Of a stretch of 64,000 bases of DNA, positions 1 to 11,800 are shown one piece after another (within the stretch, counting starts at the first letter, position 1; every line of letters starts with the position of its first letter). The stretch lies in NCBI RefSeq assembly GCF_963678635.1, contig NC_087063.1, positions 3,198,580-3,262,579 of the forward strand, given 5' to 3'. Made by a program: the position numbers and the translations under genes. This stretch comes from Symsagittifera roscoffensis (Eukaryota > Xenacoelomorpha > Acoela > Convolutidae). The notes beneath the pieces are model-generated. The model saw nothing but the letters and a program-made list of their open reading frames with translations, was not told where the DNA came from and did not search any database.

Positions 1-297
1 TTTATTTTGTTTTATTTATTTTTTGCCCTAAATTTTTGGCCAATAAATTAAACAAAACTGCCAATTTGAAAAATTGTTTTAGTTTTTTGAAAGTATTATA
101 AATAATTTCAGAGTTTTTGCTACAAAATGGTTCAAGATAACGGTAAATTTCTGCTTAATTGGACAAAATTTATATATCATTGAAAGACAGTATGGCGGCT
201 TCTGAGCTACAGTAAATCTAACGCTAAAGACTACAAATAAGCTATTATTTGAAAAAAAACTCACCAATTTAACGAAAAACCATCTATGCAAAACTCG
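1..297. other. Downstream flank, nothing recognised
   Basis: AT-rich, no gene or repeat that I can support. The same holds for 666-1054, 1350-1540 and 2225-2549 apart from poly-G/C runs. Confidence 0.5.
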
Positions 298-312
298 TAG
301 TCGCATAAACTC

Positions 313-650
313 ATGGGGCACTTAGCATAGTGGTAAGGCGTTCACTTTAGAATCGTCAGATCGTTTAATCGATCCCATGCCATGGCAATGATAGTGTGTG
401 AGGACGAGCTCTCACTTGACCTCTAGCTTCAGGTCTACCACAACCTGACCAAATTTGGCTGCAAAAGTGGTACCACGTGAAAGTTCTAGACGCACAAAAA
501 CGGCCTTGAGTCGCAAAAAAGGGCTTCGCTCAACAAAATAACACAGTCTGGAATGTGGGGAAATAATACAAACGGACTATCCTCGACAGGACTGTTAAGG
601 CCTACTGATAGCTCCTCTGCGATTCGCAGGAACTACAGTTATTATTATTA
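313..650 (+). mobile_element. tRNA-derived SINE with 15-bp target duplication
   Basis: Head resembles a tRNA, with an A box (TAGCATAGTGGTAAGGCG) and a B-box-like GTTTAATCGATCCC about 35 bp later. The tail ends in (ATT)n after AGGAACTACAGTT. Perfect direct repeats TAGTCGCATAAACTC at 298-312 and 651-665 flank it, the mark of LINE-mediated insertion. Confidence 0.82.
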
Positions 651-1054
651 TAGTCGCATAAACTCGTATTCGCATAAAAAAAAGTAGAGCTTCAGTTTGT
701 TTGTTTAAGTTGGCTTATAAGAACCGGAAATTCTAGAGCAGCAGAATTTATGCTTACAACGTAAACTAATAATTATTGAGAATTTGTTTAAAGTAAAACA
801 TTTTGCTCATTAATACTCGTTTAAATTTAAAAAAAAAACATGAACCGAACTGATTAGAAGCTGGCTAAAAAAAAACTCAAAAACGTAGTGACTTTCAACA
901 AAAAACAAACAAGACCAATTTTTTGCAATAATTGTCAAAAGGTGCATATTTTTTACACAAGACTGTTCGGCTCGTACATCTGGGCAAAACTAATTTTAAA
1001 TCAAAAATGGTTTCATAGACGTCAAGGGCAGTCGATACTTACAAGGTTTCCCAC

Positions 1055-1349
1055 CAAGGGCGAATCCAGGATTTTCTCGAGGGTGGATTTTTAAAGAAGT
1101 TTCGAAAATTTTGTGGGATTTTTAAAAAATTTTCTGAGCTCTCTGAAATCAGTATAAAGACCTCATTTTGACCGCAGTCAATTTTTTTTTCAAAAAACAG
1201 GCCGCAAATCGCGTTTTTTCTGCACGCATTCCCCTTTAAAATTAGAATATTTTAGTATAAAAAATGAAGTGTCAGTCAATGGGTCAACAATGAACAAACC
1301 TTGAGGGGGGGGGGGGGGGGGGGGGCGTCCCCCCTTAAATCTGCCCCTG
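1055..1349 (+). mobile_element. hAT-type MITE, internally deleted
   Basis: Ends GGGCGAATCCAGGATTTTC and AAATCTGCCCCTG match the reference copy. Flanking TTTCCCAC and CTTCTCAC agree at 6 of 8. A G run of about 23 lies near the right end. Confidence 0.7.
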
Positions 1350-1539
1350 CTTCTCACTGATAAGCAATTTTTTTGTAATTTAAAGTTTTTGTCGTTAGTG
1401 GAAAAGATTCCCAAATATAAAATCAATCTTATTTCTTCAAGTCTTCATCAATTATAGTCTTCATCTCAAGTATACAAGATTTTACAGATCTTTACTCATA
1501 ACCGTGGTTTTTCACAGGTTAAAAACTCATCCCCCCTCA

Positions 1540-1785
1540 ATTCATCCCCCCACAGCAGAGGGGGGGGGGGCGCTTCCCCCCCTCAATTCTGACAGCCAAA
1601 TTTTTTCAAATGGACCCCCTTTGATATATTTTTACGAGATATATTTTCGGCTGGCCAATATCAAAAAATTTTCTAGAGGCGCCTTCGGAGCTAAAATAAT
1701 AAAATTTGAGGGTGCGTGGGGACGCGCGCTGAATAACGCAATTTTTCTTCAAATATTTTATAAGTGCTCAAAACTTCATTTTTAG
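1540..1785 (-). mobile_element. hAT-type MITE fragment, inverted
   Basis: Interior pieces of the family in reverse (CTAGAGGCGCCTTCGGAGC, GGACGCGCGCTGAATAACGC) abutting the full copy. Confidence 0.5.
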
Positions 1786-2216
1786 CAGGGCGGATCTCGG
1801 ATTTTCTCGAGGGGGGGGCGGATTTTCAAAAAATTTTCCAAAATTTTGACGACCTTTTTTTTTTTTTAAGTCGACCAAATTGATTTTTCAAGCTCTCCCA
1901 AAGCAATGTTTTGCCCCTACTTTGGCAAAATTTTGTGCGCCGCAGGCAAATTTATGAAAAAACAGTCAAAAAAGCCGTTTTTGGGCAATTTTTGAAAAAT
2001 TTTGACAAAAAAATCGCGTTTTTTTGGCGCGCGCTCCCCCTCAAAGTTAGTATATATTGGCGCCAAAGGCGCCTTTAGAAAAATTTTAGGGTCGGTCGGC
2101 CAAAAATGGATTTCTGAAAAAGTATCAAAGGGGGGACCCTTTGGGTCGGCAGGGGGTCGAATCCCTGAGGGGGGGGCGTCCGCCCCCCCGCCCCCCCCCC
2201 CCTAAATCCGCCCCTG
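1786..2216 (+). mobile_element. hAT-type MITE, full length with perfect 8-bp TSD
   Basis: 431 bp from CAGGGCGGATCTCGG to TAAATCCGCCCCTG (inverted termini). Target duplication ATTTTTAG occurs at 1778-1785 and again at 2217-2224. Reference copy of the family that recurs throughout the window; the interior carries GGCGCCAAAGGCGCC and poly-G/C runs. Confidence 0.85.
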
Positions 2217-2549
2217 ATTTTTAGCCTCTTTTTTCAAAAAAAATTCTGCTCCGAGAAAGTTTTTGATAAAATAGGGTCTTTATAGTATTAGCGGAGTGCT
2301 CGGAAAAACAAATTGGTCATCCAATAGAAAAATTGACAAAGTTATCAAATTTTTTTTCGAAGAAGCATGAAGCACCCCCCCAGAAAATTTTTCTGCGCAC
2401 GCTACTGCTAATAAGAATTATAGAACTGTTGCCGCACCCATGGCGACGAGTACATGTCATGGCTCGGATCATCACTCGCTCTAAAGTTTGTGTGTGGTAC
2501 TATACTCTATATCATTAAATCACAGTGCTAGATGCAATGACCTCCCCCT

Positions 2550-2555
2550 TTTAAT
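2550..2555 (-). terminator. Candidate poly(A) signal of the KIAA2012-like gene
   Basis: ATTAAA on the minus strand about 70 nt past the stop codon. It is the nearest variant of the polyadenylation hexamer; no perfect AATAAA is obvious closer. Confidence 0.3.
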
Positions 2556-2622
2556 GATGATCTACAGCTAGATCATGCATGTGAGATCATGCATATCAAT
2601 ATCAATCATTAACCCCCCCCCC

Positions 2623-2806
2623 CTAATTGTGACCTGCGGCCCGAGCCTCCTGTTCTAATTTCTCCTGTTTCAGTCGCTCTATCATCCGCTGCTCCTCCAG
2701 TCGCTTCATCCTCTCCCTCTTCCTCGCCTCCTCCTCCTTACGCTTAGCTTCCCATTCGGCCAATCGGGTAGCCTCCTCCTCCTTCCTCTGCGCCTCTTCT
2801 GCCTCC
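2623..2806 (-). CDS. KIAA2012-like gene, terminal exon 40
   Basis: Acceptor TTTAAG (poor tract), then [20 protein letters not shown] ... [17 protein letters not shown] and TAG at 2623. A long charged helix continues that of exon 39. A GTCACA near the end is a possible but poor donor, so I take the stop as the end of the protein. Confidence 0.75.
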
Positions 2807-5800
2807 CTTAAACATGCACACATTCAGGGGGGATTTGGAGGGGGCAGATGCCTTGCCCTTAGGGATCCGACGCCCTGCAGACCCCCCTTTGAACTATTTT
2901 GAGACATTCGTTTTTGGCTGACGGACCCTAAAATTTTTCTAAGGGCGCCTTTGACGCCAATAAATACTAATTTTTTAAGGGTAGCGCGCGCCGAAAAAAT
3001 GCAATTTTTTGTTAGAAATTTTCAAAAAAGTGCCTAAAATTGCTATTTTTGACCTGTTTTTTCAATTTTCAAAATTTCGCAAAAAAAACTGTTTTTTTAG
3101 TGCTTTGGCCCTCCTTTACAATTTTTTTTGTATAATCAATTTATACAGATTACAGATTATATACAGATTTTATACAGATGATATTCAGATTTTCTAGACT
3201 ATCAAACAATAGAGAAATAGTGGAATTGAATTATTAGCAATGCTTTTCAATTGACTTTTTGTTTTGATGTTCTGCACCAAAATTCTATTTTTCCACTTTG
3301 ATTTGTAAAGTCATACGTTATTTGCCTAAAAAATTGAGTCTAAAACGTTTATAATGAAAACTATTCTTGAAAAACTTTTACACAATTGTACTTCTCATTA
3401 ACGCGCGAAACCTTAGTTTTGCACAATTTGAAAGGAAGCCCCTTGAGCGCAATAGTACGCATTAAAAAAACTCTCCTCGAGTGACTCATTCTTGCCCTCT
3501 TTAGGATTTTTGTGAGTAAAAAATTTGCACGAGCTTCGAAACAAAAAACATAGAAGTTAAATCAGCTTTGTTGAGATTTTGATGATTTTTACTACCTTGC
3601 GAAAATCCATTTAAATGGATTTAAATCCATTTTTATGCAACAAAAATCGATTTTGTCCTACCTTAAAACTAAATTCAATCTATTCTAAATCAATTGACGT
3701 ATCGAACTGGGCTATCGTAGATCGATTTCTATACAGTATATTATCTGTATAAATATTGATTAAAATCGGTTTCAATCTCAACTTTGTCAGTGCCGGTAAG
3801 ATAGTAGATACATAGTTCAAGTTTCAAATATCCTAATATGTAGCGCTCATAGATAAGACTAATTCTAGTTAAAGTGATTTCCAAAGATGGAAAGTGATTC
3901 CCGAAACTTCAGTGATTCCCACAGTTGATGTCTAAGCTGCATTTTGACGGATTCTTGTGTACGAAGCATTTGTGGTATTCCTTTTCAGTGGCTACACAGC
4001 TGGATTTTCAGTTTTTTGTCGACGTTGTCTATTTGTATCGCATTCAACTTCGTCTGATTTTCAGCTTTCCCTTGTTGTTCCGACTTTCAAATTGGTAATT
4101 CTAGCAAATTTTCGACTTAGCGTATTTTCTGCGCATTTTATCCTAACATGATAGTGAAAATATTAGTAAATTTGGTTCAAAATCGGGTTATGGTTAGTTT
4201 ATTGGGGTCGTATGACTTTGTTGCTTGGGTCAAGATTTGACACCGAAGTCAGATGTTATTTAAGTAAGTAGCGAAGGGGGGATTTAATTGATAAGAATCA
4301 TACGACTTCGGTACTTACCCGATTTACGATGCCAACCGCAGGGGGATGTATTTACAAAACGTGAACAAGTCGATAAAAACCCCGGACTTGGGACCCGTCA
4401 GCTTTGACAGGGGGAGTAGGTAAAAGGGAAAAACCATAGGGGGCAGTTGTGATTAAGGGGATGACAGCACCGATATGAAGTGGCGTGACATTAACAAAAA
4501 CGGAGCACAAATAGAGATAAGAAGAAGTGGAGGTTAGAGAGCGGATTAAAAATAGAACGAGTTAACGAGCGTAAGATTCAGTAGGTCCCAGTTGTGGTCG
4601 CTATCTGAACTCATCTGTTAATTGTTTCACAGCGAGTGAAGTAAGAACGTAAGTCGAAGTGCCTTGTGGAAAATTAGTTAGAGCAGAAGTTAGTACAAGT
4701 CAGAGAGCTTAGTCGACACGTGTACTGACCGAGTACGCAGAGAAGAAATTGTTAAGTGTGTACAGATCGCAAACCATTCTGTTGTATATTACTAAATTAT
4801 ATGCTGGCCGAATTAGTAGGCCCTTTGTATTCATTCAGACTTATACATATATTGAATTCATTAGAGAGAAAGGAATTCGTTATACGCGACTTCAAGCGAG
4901 ATATAGCAAGCAAGAGCATCACTGACTAAGGGGGAGCAATAGAATACAGTAGAGGACAACTCACCACTAAAAATAACCCTTTCGGGATTGTCGTTAATAC
5001 CGAGCCTTAGTGCCCCCTGCTTTAGCACGGTAAAAGGGATAGCTTCGCAAGACTGTGTGTGAAAATCCTAAAGACGACACATTTGTGGTATTCCTTTTCA
5101 GTGGCTACACAGCTGGATTTTCAGTTTTTTGTCGACGTTGTCTATTTGTATCGCATTCAACTTCGTCTGATTTTCAGCTTTCCCTTGTTGTTCCGACTTT
5201 CGATGCGAAAGTAACGGAATATTTGTGCTCGGGGTGGGTTTTTTTTCTTCAGACAAATTTCGACTTTTTAACTAGCCATTTTTGACGGAATTTTTAAAAA
5301 TCATTCAAAAAGTATTGTTGTCCTGAGCTTAAATTTGAAAAGAAATTTCACCTGTGATCATTTTTCGTAAAGTTATGAGGGTTTAAAGATTGCCATTTTG
5401 GCCATTTTGACCTATTTGGGACAATTAACGCGCGATATAATTCGCGCTATTAACGCGTAAGCGGAGATTTATTCCGTCTTATAAATCGATCCAAATTGGT
5501 TGAACGAAGCTTATTTGCCATAATTGATGTGTTACAAGGAACGAAAACTATCTTTTTGTACTTTATATGGCGTGTGGGGGATGATTTTCTTAAAAAATTT
5601 CAAATTGTAGAAAAAAAAAGTTTCATTTTATTTTATTTCATATAATGTTTTTATGTTATTACTGCTGCTCCATATACCTTCAAAAGCAGTCGGAACATTC
5701 AGGGCTTCGCCCTGATACGAGCAGTCTTGTACTTTCTCATTGTAGTCATCTCTCTATTTTTCCTCTTTGATGGAGTATTTTTTCCAACGAGATTGTATAT

Positions 5801-8800
5801 TAGCACATTTAGCTGGTCTTTTTCAAATGGAATTATCACATCGTCAATAACTAACTAATTTTTCGCGATACTTTTTAGTGGGAACTTATTCTTTTTTATT
5901 GTCCGAGAATCAAGGGTTTTTTATTAGAAGCGTTGTTTCAAGGAAATTCTAGTCCACGAAACTTTCATTTGTTAGAATTTACAAGTTCCATAGAACTAAA
6001 CTGTATGTCTAGCATTTTTTCAAATACCCCCATTTTTATGAAAATTTATATCAAAAAAGTATTCCAACCGGGTTGTGTATATATTTCATTCTGTCTTGCT
6101 GTATTTATTGACCTTTGATACTTCAATTCAAACTAAAAAATAGAGAGAAATAAACCAGCCCAAGTATAAAACAACCAACCATGCGCGGAGTATTTAAGCC
6201 AGCCGAAACGTTACATCACATCAATGAAATAAATAATTATTATATTACACTTGCGGATTTTCGGCTAGTTGATGCTTCTGCTGGTTTAGATACCACCAAT
6301 AATTATTTTTGGGTCTTATGCAATAAACGGCCCAAAATCAATTTTCTACATCGTAAGTTGAAAATTTTGCGATCAAATTTGATTGGGTAATTTTAGCCAA
6401 TCAATTTCAAGTTACACGGTCAGGCATTCCGATCAACTTTTCTAGCAGATAAAAATATGAGCCGAAATTGCCGAAAAGGTGGAACTTTGAGTCAAATTAT
6501 TAATTCATTTATAATCAATTAATTTTGAGTCACTTGTGAAACCTTGCCCAGACAAGCAAAATTCAGTAAAATGGCTTGAAAAAACAATATTAATTTTCTC
6601 TATCATTTCGGCTAATATTTTTATCTGCTTGAAAGTTCAATTGAAATGGCAGAAAATGTCGATGGAACTAGCTTCGCTAATTAGCCAATCAAATTCATCC
6701 ACAAGAATTTCAGTTCAAGAGATGTAGAAATAATGAATTTGGGCCGTTTATTGCATAAGACCCTTATTTTTAAAAAAAATAAAAAATTGATTAATAAAAA
6801 TAAGTAAATTTAGATAATTACTTGATTCGCTCCTGCAGAATCTGTTTGTCGATCTCTGCTCGCTTCTTCGCTTCTGCCACCTTTTTCTCTTCCTCCTCCG
6901 CCTGCTTCTTCTCCAGCTCCTTCTGTCGTCTCTTCCGCAACACCTCTATCCTCCGCCTCTCCGCCGGCGTCAACTTGTCAAGGTCAATCTACGAACAGAA
7001 ACACTTTTCAAGGTCAACCTAGAGACAAACGGGGACCACGAAACAGTAGCAGCCTTTAGTGACATCTAATTGGTTGAGATAAATGCACTTGAGTTGATGG
7101 GTGTTAAAGTTTAGTGATGAATATTTAATAGTTCTGATGATTTATTTTTTCAAGTACGCGAAAGAAGGAAAAGTCATTAAAAAGAGTTATAAACAGAAGT
7201 CGCCAAACTGGGTCAGAAAAGAAAACAACTTTTTTGTTTCTTCTTTTTTATTTGTTGTTTGGTCAGCATGATGACAATTTTTGAATTAGTTAAATGCCTG
7301 ATATTAATATTTCTGATACTGATGGGTGTTATCGGCTCTAATCCAAACACTCCTCCCAATACCCCCCCCCCCCCCCCCACATTTGAATTGCAATTTTGAA
7401 TTTTTTAAACATTGTCATAGTGTTGTGAATATTTGCATGATGATCAATCCAAAATTTGTACATACTTTTCATCATAACATCATGCATTTATCCATTAGAA
7501 GACGAAATTAAACAATGAAAGAAGAAATTTTGAAATGTGTGTGTGTGTGGGGGGGGGGGGGGGGGGGGTGAGTGGAAAAGAATTGAAAAATCTGCTCCAT
7601 CCTATGGCCAACTTCATTTTATGTTACAAACAGACTAAATTTTGATGAGATAATTACAATTGGTTGATTATTTAATGAATTTTATTTACCTCGTCCAGTA
7701 AATCTGAAAAAAAAAAATCAAATTTTCAACTTGATCGAAATATTCGTAGTCAGTCTGGGATACAAGTTATCGAAACAATCTTGTTAGTATAACACTGGTT
7801 AATTTATATTATATTATATACTCGTCCTCAGAATCGGATCCAATCTGAAATTTCAAATTGTGATTAAACAAAAGTGCCTAGAAACGCCTTTTTTGGCCTG
7901 TTTTTTCAAAAAATTGCCTGCGGTTCAGAAATTTCGGCCAAAACATGGTCTTTGTAGTGATTTGGGAGAGCTCAGAAAATCAATTTGGCCGCCTAAAAAA
8001 AAAAGGTTGGACAAAATTTCGATTTTTTTTGAAAATCCACCCCCCCCCCCCCCTCGTGAAACTCCTAGATTCGCCCCTGTCCCATGGTAGTAATATAGGG
8101 CAGCTAGCACTGGCCAATATTAAACATTATCAAACATCGTCAATATATAATATATACTAATTTCGTGGAAGGAGAACTAGCCGACAAATGCGCTTTTTTT
8201 TGGTAAAACACTGCATTTTTTTCAAACAAAACAGCATGAGAAAAAATATATGCGAAATTATGCCAAATACAGTCATTTTGAGGTCTCGCCAGAGGACGTA
8301 AAGTTTGAAATGACTCAGCAAAAGATACACGAAAATTTTCAAAACACCATCAAAAAAATCCTACACAGTCATTGTAAATTGAACGCATTTTTCTTTTTGT
8401 TAAATCAAATAAAAAGAAAAATGCATGTAAAAATGCTCGGCTCTATCTATAAGTAAATTGTTTCCATGTGACGTCATGACACAAACAAGTTTAGAATAAT
8501 TAAATTCTTTTTGATAAACATCACTTGAAAGAGCGCCATAAGAGTAATATCAATTTTTTGTAAATTGTATTAAAAAAGTCACATATAAAATTTTTTGGCC
8601 ATTATTTTGATGTTTTCTTTTACTTTTTCAGACGTCTAAGAAAAAGCGATTCATTATATTTCAAAAAGTGATTCAAAAATTACTCACCAGGGTTCATTTT
8701 CCTCCAGTCGACTTTCGGTTCTTCTTTTTTCTCCTCATTTTCGTCTCCTTCATCGACTGTGTCCTGCTTCGATGACTCATCTTTCACTTTACCCCCACGT

Positions 8801-11800
8801 GACTTACTCGAACCCTTACCACTTTTGCCCCCCTTAGCCGGCGAAGGTGGGGCTAAAAACTTCCCACTTTTTCTAGCTCTCTGCGGGGAGGGGCTTATAG
8901 AACCACTACGAGAGGGCGATTTTCTTCCGGTTTTTAAACCAACTTTACTCTGTTTTCCATCGGCGTGAGAAATCGAAATTTTAGGAGCAATTTCTTCAGT
9001 TTTTTCTCTTTCGTTGAACTTTTTATGCGTTAAAGTTTCGATCATTTTTGCTTTGTTTATAGCTTTTGTCATTCTACTTTTGATTTCCTGGTCAACTTTA
9101 ACTTTTTCATGTTGTTCGATTACGTGCAGATCTTTTAACTTCCCAGCCAATGATTGGGCCAATGGTGTCATTGCATTTGGCGAAGTTTTCAGAAACTTCG
9201 AAGGTTGTTCACTTTTTCTAAGTTTTTCTTGCGAATATTTTCGGTCAAATTTCTTTTCAGTAATTGTGACCGAAATCACAGGCTGGTCTCCTTTCTCCGA
9301 ATCTTTGTCGGTCAAATTGGTTTTTTGCTTTTCTAGTCTTGAATCGCTGCCGTGTTTTTCTTTTTTGAAAGAAACTGATTTTTCCACTTTTTCCAATTTA
9401 TGATTGCTGTTTGACAAAGTCGTCACAATTCGGACAACTTTTTCTGCTTTGGCCAAAGCTTTGTAGCTGTCTTTTTCATTCCTGGTTGACAACTTTGAGC
9501 TGACAGAATCTTTGGATTTTGCTGGTTTCTCTACTTTCCTGAAAACACGAGGCTTTGTTAAGGTAATGAAAAAATGTGGAAGTTTTTTTCGGGAAAGATA
9601 CTTACAAGTTTCCTTTTTTGTTCCCTTTTCGGTTTCGGGACTTGCTTTCTCGCATTTTCAGCGCCACTGAAACAAAAAAAAAACAATTTTTAATGACTAA
9701 AGTCGACTAAAATAGCAAAATATATGTGAGAGATAGAAAAATAATTGAGCAGAACTGAAGAATGAAGATGAAGAAAAATAAAAGTTCTACTCAGCTTACT
9801 GTTCTTGGCATAAATGAGTGCAAAGGCCTCTAAAAGGTAACAAATTGAAGTTTCAATGTATACTAGGATTTTCTCGAGGGGGGCGGATTTCCAAAAAAAA
9901 TTTCGAAAATTTTGACCTTTTTTTTTCAGGTCGACCACATTGATTTTCGGAGTTTTCCTAAAGCAGTAATAAAGACACTGTTTACGCCAAATTTTCTGCG
10001 TCGCAGGCACAATTTTGAAAAAACAGGTCAAAAAAGCCGTTTTTGGGCAGTTTTTGGAGAAGTTTGACAAAAAAAATCGCGTTTTTTTGGCGCGCGCTCC
10101 CCCTCAAAGTTAGTATATACTTGCGCCCAAGGCGCATTTAGAAAAATTTTAGAGTCGGTCGGCCAAAAATGGATTTCTTAAAAAGAACCAAAGGGTCGGC
10201 AGGGGGCCGAATCCCTGAAGAAAAAGTGTCCGCCCCCCCGCCCTCCCCCCTAAATCCGCTGGTGAATCTTTATATTTATTATTTTTTAGTTATTGTGTAA
10301 TATCTATCTGAACAATTTCAGAATCAGGGACGTACCTTTGATCGAAAATTTTTACAATTTTACTGGGACTATTTATTAGAAATTACCATATGCTTGTATA
10401 CTGTATTCTCATCAATTAATTAAATGTGAACGCGAGGGTCTTCAAATAGCTTTTTCCTGTTTCCTCAACCCCTCGTAAAATTACCACATAAAAAATGTCT
10501 TCAAGTTGTTCACATCGCAGTTCGTATAAAATAAGAGTGGGTTTCATACCTGTTCACTGCTTTGTTCACACTGTTATAATTTAACACAATTTATTACAGC
10601 AAAATTTTTGTATTTGCATTAGGTAAATCGCATTTCAGCAAAAACTAAAATGAGGTCTTTTCTGTTACCCCCCCCCCCCCACCCCCACCAAAAAAATATC
10701 GAACTTTTAATTGAGCTTTTGTTGTCATTTTAAACCCAGATTCATTTTTGCTGGTATCAATTTCAACCAATCGGATTCAAGCATCATGATCAGACTTTCA
10801 AATTGCAAAAAAAAATCAGCTTTTTGGCCATATAACAGAAAAGACTCAAAGGAGGAAAGAGCTATCAATCTTAGGGAGTGCGGTCTGCATTTAGACAAAC
10901 GCGTATTCAGACACTGTATTAACCAATCAGAATCGAGACTAGGAAGAAATGAAATTCATTTCTTCCTTGTCTCGATTCTGATTGGTTAATACAGTGTCTG
11001 AATACGCGGTTGTCTAAATACTGCTACGTAACCAAATCTTAGTATGCTCACTTTCTTCCATGTTTCGTTTCTCCTCCGCCTTCTTTTTTTCCTCTTCTTC
11101 CTTCTCCCCATCCACATCTTTGTTCTTCTGTCCAATTGTGTTCAACTGGTCAGTCCACGACACATTCTCAAACTCAGCCTAAAAGTCACAACGACGACAG
11201 TTGCGTGTAAATTTATCCCCAAAGATAGCAGGATTCAAAGAATTAACCCCAAAGATAAAAGATATGCTGGATGCAGTGCAAATTGCATAGAAAGTTATAC
11301 TACACCGATATCTGAAAAAAGGAACAAGCTAAATATATTTTTTTCGTTTGTCTATGCCTAATAAAATGCTACAATTTTGAATTTCCGTATCATGATTTTG
11401 TAATATTGCTGCCGCAATATACTGATTTCCTATGCGACTTTATTTCGCGAAAACGTAGTGCTATATAAGACTCGGTAGAGAGGCATTTTTTCTCTGATCA
11501 GTGTAAAACTATATTTGAAACCCCCCTCAGAGATTTGACCCCCTGCGGACCCAAAGAATCACCTTTCTGTACTGTTTTGATATATCCATGTTGGCTGTCT
11601 GACCCTTAAATATTTCTAAAGGCGCCGTGAGCACCAATATACACTAAATTTGAGTCGGATTAAGGCAGCGCGCGTCGCCGCTTTGTGTAATACCAGCTCA
11701 ATTTTTTGTTTAGAGTTTTAACCTCTGTTGGCAAGCTCGCAGCATGTTGGCACGACTGCGGAGGTCATTATTTTAAGTTATTTATGTTGCTGGAAAAATA

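Noticed and set aside
4089-5079. Complete LTR retrotransposon
   Set aside because: No gag or pol reading, and the bounding 122-bp direct repeats do not show convincing TG...CA ends or a primer-binding site.
7822-7845. Possible micro-exon reading IGSDSEDE between TTTCAG and GTATAT on the minus strand
   Set aside because: Joined to exon 37 in phase it creates a stop codon (W-I-R-F-stop), and skipping it lets exons 37, 38 and 39 join cleanly.
8250-8456. Short plus-strand frame starting [16 protein letters not shown] as a small gene
   Set aside because: No homology I can see, Lys/Phe-rich as expected from AT-rich DNA, and no transcript signals.
8759-9403. Long plus-strand open frames opposite exon 37
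   Set aside because: Antisense shadows of a Lys/Ser-rich coding exon; Leu/Phe/Ser-rich readings with no domain and no splice support.
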